A model generated the notes under the pieces. It did no database searches. It was not told the origin of the DNA and worked only from the letters and a program-made list of their open reading frames with translations. A stretch of DNA of 64,000 nt from Pararge aegeria. Lineage: Eukaryota; Arthropoda; Insecta; Lepidoptera; Nymphalidae. Position 1 is the stretch's first letter, and each line of letters begins with the position of its first letter. Of this stretch, positions 48,701 through 60,700 are shown in pieces. The DNA is taken from contig NC_053182.1 in the NCBI RefSeq assembly GCF_905163445.1, positions 8,184,001 to 8,248,000 of the forward strand, in the 5' to 3' direction. The position numbers and the translations under genes were made by a program.

Positions 48701-51700
48701 CAGAATTTAAAACCTCTTGTTCCATAGAACCTTTGATGGGATCTTTTTACGTAAGTGTTACAGTAACTTTATAAAGTGGGTAAATAAACAAACTTTTGAT
48801 TACTATAATTTCATATTTGCCAGATATTTTATTAAATTGATAAGTTTTTAACAAATACCCTAATAATTAATAATTAGTTAATAGATAGAAACAATTAAAA
48901 TTATATTTGATTAATAACCAATGGTCATGACATTGAGCTGGTGGGTGGGTGGCTGGTCGTCGAGCCCTGGGGGTCTTCTCATGGCGAGCTTTCGCGCTCG
49001 CCCCACACCCCTCACTCCCCCGGTGACGCCGTAGCAACCTCCCACAAGTGGTTATCGGCAAATGTCCTTCCGAAAAAGCAAAAAAGATGCACCTCAGTCC
49101 TACATGGACTCGAACGATGCAAAGATACCTCCCGGGGTCTTAGTCGTCTATCATAAGGTGATATCGTTCCACCCATGTTAATCAACTCCGTACCCTCCGC
49201 ACATTTTTTGACATTCTTTTTACAGTCTCTGATCCCGCCTAAGTTTATAGTGATGCGTGTATAACTGTTTTTTATACATCGGCTTTACTAGTTAGTTAGT
49301 TACTATTTGAAAAGTTGTAAATTTTGACGTCACTTTAATAGCTATTTTATGACGTTAGATAGATCGGTAGTCGGTATTCTTAATGTACATCTTAATGACA
49401 GAAAAACAAAAACTTAAAGAAAGAATTTAAGATACAAAGGATATTAGAATAATAACATAATCTCAGAGGCGGGCTTATCTCTTACCTAGAAGCGTTCTCT
49501 GCACGGTAACCATAGGACTATGTAAACAGAATGCAGGTGGGATTTCAAAGTGAACAAAAAAAATTAAGATCTATTGTGAAAACAGTTTGAGTAGGTAACA
49601 AAGTGGTAACGGTTTAAGAGCTTTTTCTTAAAAGTGATGTACCTAAGTTGAAAATTAAGGTTGTTACGGTTGTAAAGTTAAGGTTTCTACTGACTTTTCT
49701 TCAATTTTGTGAAGTTTTAAATTACAATTTGCAAGTAAATACCACCCCAAACTAAAAAACTGCACACACCTAGCGGGAGGCCTGGAAAAATATTTTGTGG
49801 GCAGTCCTACGGAGCAAGAAAGTAGCACTTTTGATTATTTGGTCTATTCTACCTACCTAGGTACTAATATTACTACTTAAAGTCTGCCGTAAAAGTCTAC
49901 TTCTAAATCCTAAAATGATTTTGCGATGTGTTTTTGTTGGTTAATTTCTCCTTCCTGCACGCTTTATCAAAGCAAACAATCAACTTGATTTCTGGCATAG
50001 TTAGTTGAATAGGCTACTTTCTAGCTCAGGAGAATCACGGGATTTCTAAAAAGCTGTAATAAACGCGGACGAAAATCGCCGTCAACAGCTAGTTGAAAAT
50101 AATTTTATTTATTTCTGTTAAAATGTTACTCATTATTCTGGTGTTTGTCCCTTGTGCGCATTGCCGGCGGATCGCGGCGCGCATGCAAATGGCGACACAT
50201 CCGTCTCCAACCAAATCTACGGCTACATCCGGTCGATGGCACAGTCTAACGTAAAATACTCTCGTGTCTCAACTATTGATCGCACTACCATATTATAAAG
50301 ATTCAACTTTTATAATAATGGCTGAGAGTAAATGCGGGGTAAAGTAATAAGTAAATGAAAGTAATAATATGTTTTATCTTTTACCATTAAATCTGTATAG
50401 TTTTCTGAAAAAAAAATGTAATCACTAATGAGTTTGAATGGGGGCATTCAAATATAGTTTGACATACTTATCTTGTTCCGTTGTTATATAAGTTAGGTAT
50501 CTTTTGGCTTGTGCTAATATAATATACATATTATTATTTACTTAGGTATAGGTAATTCGAAAGCTAGGTATGTGACTGACATGGGTCGCCATAGGCCTCC
50601 TCAGCAAAATCAGTGTCTTTATAAATAAGAAATATAAATAAATAAATGACTCTGCTAGATCAGCTAAGAGTAGTTACCTCTACCTACCTTCATTTTGCTC
50701 ATTAAGTATTCTACAAAATTCCAATAGATGCTTCTGTACGCTCATTTTGAGATGAAATACCAAACTTTAAAGCTGTTAATACCTAGATCTATAAGTCGCA
50801 GGGGTTCATATACATTATTATATCATAAGACGAGTTCGTGTGTTTATACAGGAGCGTAAGTGCGATGTTTTATGGTCGAACAACCGCCAACCTAAAAGCT
50901 TTTATGGGCATGACTGTCGTCAACTATCAGTACCATATGGTGCAATACTGTCGCGTGAAAAAATCTATAGCACTTTAAATATAAGCCGCATTTAAGTCTG
51001 GTCATTATGTAGAGGCAAACGATATGAATTAAAAGTTTATATGTGTTTTTATCTACGAAGAAAGCAAACTCAATAATACAAGTTTGTACAAACGAGAGCA
51101 AAAAAACCAAACCGGCAAATAATAAGTCTTGTTTCCTAAATTTTAACATGTTATTAAGTAGTTGGAAATTGTCACGTGTATTGTTTTCATAAAACCAGCT
51201 TCAAGCAGAACCACGAAATTTAACTTTATAGTAAATAAATAAATAATTTTTAATGAAACTACCAAACCAAATCTTATGAAACGTAGCACGTAATATGTGG
51301 ATCTGAATTTAAATAACACAAAATGATCAAGAAAGGTACTTAAAAGAACTTCCAGTTTAAGATCGTTTATAAATGATTATACGTTTAATTAAAAACATAA
51401 ATGATATTGTGCGTGATATTACTTAGTTAAACCTTAGGGTATCTTTCGTATCACACGGTCGAGTACGGCCTCGTAGTAATTCAATATGGCCAGGCGCCAC
51501 GCTCGGAAGCATGATTGCTCTTTTGTTACTAATCGCATTAGGTATATTAGTCGATATCATCATCATGATGCACAGGCTATCTCCCATATGAAAGAGGGTT
51601 TAAGATCTTAGACCCCCGCTACCCTGCACGAATGCAAATTGCCGGCATTGAATGAATGTTTTCTCATGATAATGACAATTTTCTACTCTGCTAGTAGTTT

Positions 51701-54700
51701 CTGGTCAGATGATCCCAATATCTACCTACCATTTTTGGCCATTACCCGGAGATCAAAACCAGGACTCCACTACCACATGCTAACTGTAATAAACGTCCTT
51801 CCTAGTAAGTGCTTCCATGGACGAGCTCTGTGACAAATACCATTATTTCAGGCTGAAATCTTTTTCTTACTGAAATAAAATACACATAGCGTATGTTACT
51901 CGTTGAGATTGTTGCTTTCTACGACACGAATCGACAAGATTTTAGGAATAATTCGTTAATTTTTCTGTTTATCCGTTACAAATAAAAATTCAAGTATCAT
52001 GTGTACAAGAATACAAAAAATCAAATCTTTCCTTTTAGTAATAATAATCTATACATTTATTTACAATTACACATATTATCCTACCTTACTATTGTTAATA
52101 AACAATAGATTGCGGTCATACATAAATACAGTCGATTATAGTCATATTTCGTTATTAGTTTAACTTACAGATACATAATTTTAGAAAATTTATATTCGTT
52201 AATCAATCCCTTTTGTTTTTTTTATCTCGGAAAATCACGTAAACCTATCTACTGTCATTTCATATTTTTAACATAAATTCAAATTCAAATTCAAATTCAA
52301 ATTCATTTATTTCAAGTAGGCCTACTTTATAAGCACTTTTGAAACGTCAAGTATGCATGTTTGTGTGACTCTACCACCGGTTCGGAAAGCAGATTCTACC
52401 GAGAAGAGCCGGCAAGAAACTCAGTAGTTGCTCTTTTCCAACATCAACATTTACAATCATTTTGCTATCTTGCGGGAGATGAGAGCGAGGCTGGCTGCTT
52501 CCATTCTACCTTGTCATTGATAAAAGATATGATAAAAGATGATGTTAGTATAGATTATGTAACGATAGTAATTCGCACAACATGATAAAACCGATTATGT
52601 CGTACTTGCATGGTAACAGATCACCGCCAAAGATCTTTGGGAAGCAATTTCGATGTTACAACAACGAATGTTTATCAGAGATTAATTTTTCTTACCACAT
52701 GACTCTTACAATTCCTGACCAAAGTCAAATAATTACCTGAACTGCAAAATTTATATTATTAGGTTAGAAACGATAAAGTTAGCTAAACATAAACCAATAA
52801 CACTGGCCTGAAAAATATCCACTAAGTAGAGCTTAGTATTTAAACGATTATCTGCCAGTTAACACTAAGCTGTAGGCTTTGTAGGCTTAAAGTGTAGTAA
52901 ACTCATTCAATAATATAACGCCAGTGGTGGTTGTAAAAGCCCTATAAATGAATTATTTGCGTGGAAGTAAGAACTCTCAAATAAAAAGTAAGACGGAGAA
53001 ATTGGCAAAAGAAATAATGGAATGGTGTCCTGGATATAAAAAGAGAAGTAAGGGTAGTAGACAGTATCGTAGAGGGGAAGATGATATTAGAAAAGTGGCA
53101 GGAACAATTTGGGAGAGGAAAGCAAGGGGAGAACGCGTGGGGAGGCCTATGCTAGAGAGCAAGACAATCAAATAACCGGTGTCTATTATAAAACGTAATT
53201 TTGTACCAAAATAGTTGAATGAATGAATGAATGAATGAATGAATACACTTTTATTGTACACCAAAGAAAAAAAAGTAGTTACAGAGATATGAATACATAT
53301 CAAGAGAGTACAATTTGGTGGCCTTATCGCTACATAGCGATTTGTTCCAGGCAACCAATGGCGTAAAAGGAAAAAAACATAGAAAAGAAAGAAAACAGTT
53401 GTTACTTTGGAAATACTAAGTAGAAATAAGTTGAAATGTAATTTATAAGATTGTTAATAAAGGCTTTTATTATTATTATTATTAATAAGAACTCTCAAGG
53501 TAAGGAAAATCAAGTTTTCGCCACGAAGGAATTAAATGGAATTTAATCAAATCGCCCTATTTTTCTCCTTATTTGTTAGCAAAATATTTTTATTCTATAA
53601 TTAACGCTAACTACTCATGGAAACAGGAAGAAACCTTGTTATTGTTTTATTCATCTACAGTAGGCAGGCCCTTGTTTGCCTCACAGTCTAAAGAAGGTAG
53701 CGAGTTAACCTGTTAGGGGTATCGCAGTTATAACCCTATACGGTTTCTACTTGACATCGTACTGGAACGCTTAATCGCTTGGCGGCACGTCTTTGTCGGT
53801 AGGGTGGTACTAGCAAGAGTAACGGCTAAAGCCGCCCAACAGAAAAGACCCAAAGAAAGTTTAGTGATTTCCGAGTTGCCGGGGATCGAACTAGGGAGCT
53901 CTTATTATATATAATAATAATAATAACTTTTAATTCAGATAAAAATAGCTACAACGATAACACACCTTTGTTAAGATTATCCTACGATTTTTAACTTCAA
54001 GGCGTTATTGGTACAATTGGGTACGATTGATATCGTCACCTGTCACTGTGGCAGCCTTCTCAGCCTAGGCGTTAAGAGCAATCATGGTAGCCGGCTAGAC
54101 GCAACTTGTAGTTGCTTAAGATTCTGTGACTATAGTGTAGGCACTTGTAATATTACGTAATCCCAACCACAAATCACATGCACCAAAAATAGTTTAAAAA
54201 TCCAACCCTAAAAACTACATATGAAATGAAAAATGAAACCTTCGTTTTATTTTTGACTCCATAAAATATTCACAGTACTTTAAAGTGGGACGACCAAATT
54301 TTGAATAAAATATTTTTAAATTTACTTTGTAGGTAGGTTAGTTATAGGCTTTAACAGTTTGTGAAAATAGTTTTGATTATACAGTATGTGTACTGAATAC
54401 GTATTTTCACTCATTTTAATGATCTACCTATCTATCTTTCACTTATTAAAACTGACTCATACTGTACGAATAGCTTACTCTCACATTAATTTAATGAGGT
54501 CTAGAAATTAACGTTATTATGTTAATAAAGCCAACTAATTTTATATAGCAATTTTTAAATTTTACTTTAATTATAAAGAAACATTACTGTAATCAATTTT
54601 TAAACTCGTTTCAATATCGCGGGTACTTACTCCTACTTATAGGTAGGTACATACCCGCGACCCGATTTTAAATGAGGTCATCATTCATTTTATATACCTG

Positions 54701-57700
54701 CAAGTATGGCTGTTACCCGCGAATTTATCCTCACACAATTTCTTATACTTGATTAAAATTTACCCATTCGTACCTAACGTTTCATCGAATTTTCTGCACC
54801 CTATTTCATTGAAAAGTATTAATCTTACTGCAAATTTTACCAAGTACCTCAACTTCAAAAGGGGCGAAGTTGAGTAAAACCCCTTGTTAACGATGCGAGC
54901 ACCCTAAAGGGGACCTATCTTCTAAATGTCAAACGTATAGACTTATATACTTAAATCCCTTAGTGATGTATTTCTGAAAAAATGTAACTTGCTATCCGTA
55001 TAATCCCCTATTTATCTGACGTGATGTCAAAAACAGGTAAGCCGTCAGGTTAGCCTAACTAATAGGCAGACAGACACTCATAAATTAACTATAAAACCAT
55101 TGTAGACCCACTACAGAGCACGTTTCTTCACTCAGAATGAGAAGGATTTAGGCTTTAGTCTATAGCGGTGTAAGAACATTTTGGAGAACTCTAAGGCACA
55201 CAGGTTCCCTCGTGGTGTTTTCCTTCACTGGTAAATCAAGTGATAATTGATTGCTTGAAACGCACATTACTTAAATATAAACTAGAAGTGCGTGCCGGGT
55301 ATCGAAATCAGTCCGCCTTGAAAGTAAAGCCGAACCATCTAAAAGGCCACCTAAAATCGAAGACCCAGACAGACACTATAATTTCATTTATCCGTGCAGA
55401 TAAGTTAGGTAAAACCATACTGTAAAAATACCTAGATATTGTTGTATACTGTCTTAGGTCGTTACACCTGTGCACATAACATATACCATATAACATATTG
55501 CACAAAAGTTGCTACCAAACAACGCGAATGACATTAATTTACATAACTATGTAGCTATAACTACATCGTTAATCTAGTATATAACGTGTTGGACAACAAA
55601 TTAGTTCACATTGTGTCAATGTTCTCAAAGTTGTGTGAGGTCTACTAATCAAACACTTGGCCTGCATCGTGAACTACGGCCTTATACATAATTCCTCTCA
55701 TTCTGAGAAGAGATCTGTGCCCTTTCGTGAAGAGGCCGGTAATGGGTTCATTCTGATGGGGCATATGGCTTATAAAGCTTATGGTGTGGCCTTTTTGCGA
55801 GAGAGCATGATGGTGGGTCTAAGCCCCGTATGCAAGAGGAAGCCTATGCCCAGCCCATTAATAAGGCTGAAAGTAACTGTCTAGTCTAGTACTAAATTAC
55901 CAAGCTGACTTATTACTAGTGGTTCTGCGAATAGAATTTACCTCACAAGCACTATTTGCAACAATAGGGCCAATAAGTTTACTGCATTTTGAGCTTTTCT
56001 GCTTATAACGCAGAAGGTCTTCGCCAATGGACAACTTTAGGCTACTTCCTTTCAAATAGTAAAAGAATTACCGTTTTTTAGTAATAATCTACGGTCCTGG
56101 CGGATGATGTAAAACCTTTATCTATATCACGTCCGGCAACGTGCCCATCAATCTAAGGCGTAGATGTTCAGCGCTTGCAATAACACCGGCAACCTCGTAC
56201 TTCAGACCGGAACACAGCATTGCAATAATGCTGCAGGGTAGCAGAAATTATCCGCTTCCTCCTCGTCCATCAGAAGGAGTTGTCATTTCTCGACGTAACA
56301 CTTAGATGATGTTCTACTTAACTATCCTTTAAATATAACTTAACAAATAGTTTTTGTCTCTAAACACAATTTTTAACCGCTACTCGTATTTTTATGGGTG
56401 GCGTCTAAAAACACTTATTATCTATGTCTAATAGTCATTATAGGATAACTATTAACTAAAGCCACTGACAAAAAACAATAAAATCGTAAAACTTATGGGA
56501 GTACCAAATGTCGTTCAGATCGGTCGTAAAATTCAACCTACACCAACGAACTGAGAGAGGAAAGCTAATTTTGCTAGACTTGAAACAAAGACGCGTCCGT
56601 CGCTCGTTTAATAATTCCATTCGATGCCTACGTTGTAACTAATTTAATACTATTTATGTAACACTCATTTAAAAAGGAAAATGCATTAATAGGTAACTTA
56701 TTTAATTAACTTAATTACTAGGTAGGTAGCTTGGGCGTTATCACTTGGGTATTGCGTCAGCTCTAATAATAAAGGTTTTGTATCCAGTTATGGCTGTTTC
56801 CCCATACTATATAGAGAACAATTGAATTTGTAAGGAAGATTTGTATGTAGGTACAAAATTAAATCATTTTCCTGTTCAAGTCTAGACATTTAAGCACACC
56901 CAATAAGCTTCCTAATAACGCAGAGGTCTCCAATCTTTGTTGCCTCGGAGATAGTTGTCTCATGATATTTTTCCCTTTGCAAGGCCTATCAAATTTTTTT
57001 ACAACCGATTAGGCAGTGGGCATCGCCCTGCTTTCTGAGTCCAAGGCTGTGGGTTCGATTCCTACAACTGGAAAATGTTTATGTGATGAACATCATTTTA
57101 TTTCAGTGTTTAGGTGTTTATCTGTGTTTTATAAGTATTTGTGTAGATAAATTATTCATAAAATAAAATTCATCAGTACTCATAGAACCCATAACACAAG
57201 CGACTTTACTTTGAGGCTAGATGGCGATGTGTGTATTGGCGTATGGGCATCGCAGTTATAATAACTTTATGCCTCTAACGAAAGTACAAAGAAGTACAGG
57301 AAGACCAAGGAAGGTATGGATATATGGATGGATGATGTGAAATGGGTACATGGTATAATGAGATGATGGCTTATTTAAATGAGAGTATCAAGAAGACATG
57401 TTTTGCCGACGTCAGGTAGCGGGGGACAAAACAAGAAAAAGAAGACCCCTTATCGGTATCTTCGCCGTATCGTGCCGAAACGCTAAATCGCTAAGCAGCA
57501 TGTCTAGGTCGGTAGGTAAGGTAAGGTGTTAATAAGCCACAACAAAAACTTCAAAAAACCAGAAATTCAAAAATCATTAATTCGAACATCGCCCCTGCCG
57601 CAAATCGAACACGGAATGTTTTAAATATAATACCAAATCGGTCGCCGAGGCGTCCGGCGTCATTAAATGTTGAGTTCAATATCATTACAGCATTAGGCGC

Positions 57701-60700
57701 ATTACAGGAAGATTGTCGTCGACTCCAGCACGGCTAGCGTGGGCAGGAGACAAAAATTATATCTCCCGATTATAACCCCTGATGAGGGATAAATTTCCGT
57801 ATCCACCTGCCAAAGCAACGAGTACGGCAACAGGGTATAGGCGGAGAAGGAGATTAATTTACTGATTATTTCCACACGTGTGACAATGCTCGGAGAGTTA
57901 GTAGACTGTGGGAGAAGATAAACATTTTTCCCTTTTTCCGGGAATAAAAAATTCTCCTGCCCATGGCGGTTAATATAGAACACATTAGGTATCATCGTAT
58001 TAACGGATATCTAATTTTGATCCAATGATCAAATGATGACGTGTTAGAATTATAATTAGTAGCACAGTCCAAAAGGCGATGTAGCGACAAATGACAACAT
58101 CTGTTGGTTATACACGTCAAAGTCTAACGTTTATACTTAATAAAGTATGTTCGACCATGTGTTAGTTTTTATATTACATAGGGTTACCACGAAGTTTAAT
58201 TTTATGCTACCGTGTGTGTAGTGACGGCAGATCTGCGTACATAATTTTGTCAACACTCCTCTTCCCGCGGGTGTCGTACGATCTGACTAAGGGAATATAA
58301 CAGAGAAAGGGAGCAACATCCTATTATCTCCTGCGATCACCATTCACCGACAAGACATCTGTGGTGATTATGGGCAAACTCTCTAGTCTAGCAGTGAACT
58401 GTTATAGGATATTGATGACACACAAGAACAGGACATAAACTTATTATGTGGACAAAATTACATCGAAAACAAAGAGGCAATCCCATAGCTAGCATGTGGA
58501 TTACTTGCAATGACTACCGTCTCAAAACTCGGTAATTCTTAACATTTTCTACATTCTACACTTTTTTGTGTATTATGTATCCTCAAAAACTCATCGCATA
58601 TTCCTCGTCGCATATATATGTATATAGCTATTTGAATAGATTTATTTAAACTTACGAAACAATGATGTCTTGACACAAGCATTAACATGCTTTTAATCTT
58701 TTTAGTTTAAATAAAAGCCAATCTATTTAGCTAACGCTAATCGAGGTAAAGAGTAATTAATAAGAGTAATTTCGCACTCCTGTTTTGTTCGGCATTTATT
58801 TCCTTGTGACTCATACTTAGCGAAATATTGATCATTCTTTTTTATATTAGATTATTACTATATTCAATCTTAGTATTTAAGTTTATTATTGCGTAATGCA
58901 AAAAAATATTGTGGTGCAAAATAAAAATGACATGCCTATTTGATTGTCACCGATTAAAATAAGACTTATCCCGAGAAATCCAATAGAATGGCCATCCCAC
59001 GATAGTATAGCCCGGCGCGACGGTTGGTTGCGATTTAAGGCAACACAAGTCAACGCCACTGCCAAGGTCAACTCGTCCGACCTCGTCAAACAATCGTAAA
59101 AATTTGATGCAAACGAACTTCTGAACGTAAGGCCCTGATCTACTAGCCAGAGAGGTTGTCTACGACGTCCCTGAGGCAGCGTTGAGCGCTGTGGTTTTAA
59201 GTAGGAGGTCCTGGGTTCGAATCACGGCTGGGTCAAATAGGGAATTTATAATTTCTGAGTTTTGTCTGGTCTGGTCTGGTGGGAGGCTCGGTCGATGTCT
59301 CGTATAAAACGATTAGTTTTATCGGTTTAATATAACTGTCCAACAGATGCGATCAACGGCAAGCAGCAGCAATCAAGGACTTACTTCAAGTGGATATAAT
59401 CATATGTTATGAGTATATTTACAAATTTATAATATGGCAAACTTGATATTGGCATTGGCATATTTGAATTTTATATACGATTTTGTAAAATGTAGGATAA
59501 AACTGGATTTTCTAATTTATTCTCATCTGGCTGCTTAACAACCGTTCGGTACCCTCTGCACGCAACTGAGAATAGTGATGGTGTATTTACATATTGTTTA
59601 TTGTATTTATTTATAAAATATTTTTGAAAAATAATTGTCTGTGTGTATGTCTGTCCGTCTGTCTGTCTGTCCGTCTGTCTGTCTGTCCGTCTGTCTGTCT
59701 GTCCGTCTGTCCGTCTGTCCATCCGCCCGTCCGTCCGATCGCGAATCACTCGGCAACTGCTCGATGGGTTTCAGGGCTATTTTGTATACTATAATCCTAC
59801 GTAGTAGATAATTCAGGTTAAAAATTAGGCTTCTTTTATTCCGTAGTACGAACTATTCATTCATTCGGGATATGGAATGAAAGATTTTGTAGTTTTTACA
59901 TTTTAACTCTGTTGTATTCAAACTGATCTGAATTAATCTTCATTATTTTCGATTGACAATGATGATTGAGAAATTGTGTCTGTCTATTCGTTAGTTATTT
60001 TCGTTTTGTTAGTTACCTTCACCGATAAATTTGACCCACAGTTAGCTTACATTTGACTTTGTAAAAGCACTGGGGAACCACTTCCACACAGCATTAGCAG
60101 CAAAACCGCTCTTGATAACATTTTTTAAATATATAGCCAGCATCCGGGTAAATTTTAAAATAATTTGAAGCCTGGAAATTAAACTGTTCCTCCAGGATTA
60201 TTTCGTAACCTAACCAAACGCGAACGAAAAATGCTTTAAGCTTATATTCACTATTTGTTTTTAGCAATTTTTACGATTTGCGATTTAAAATAGATTTCTA
60301 GATAGCGGAATTTTTCTATTTAACGTCATAATAGCTTTTGCCGCAGTTATATTAAAATTACTTTTAGTATGAACTTAAATCGAAACTTTACTTTGAAAAC
60401 AATTGACTCAATTCTTATCATGTAAACATTGTTCATAATAATATACATCTTGTTAAAAAAGTTCAAGTATGACGATTAACCTATTATTGCACCTATCTAG
60501 GAATGCAAAATTATTTTTAACGTACATAACAATTGTTTTACAAAAGATAGTCGCACATCGGCAGAGAAAGTCGATCTGCGTAAATTTGCGAGCTTGCTGG
60601 GTTGAACGATCGCTAGAACCGGTCAGACGGGCGGCCACGGCATAAAAGATCCACCCGGGAATGCGCCTCCGTCGGGTAACTCCCTCCCTTCACTATCTGC

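Noticed and set aside
59637..59740. CRISPR-like regular spacing
   Set aside because: Simple tetranucleotide slippage without spacers, in a eukaryotic genome.
59471..59794. Repetitive RTDRQT- and SVCLSV-like proteins
   Set aside because: Both arise from the CTGT/CCGT microsatellite read on either strand.
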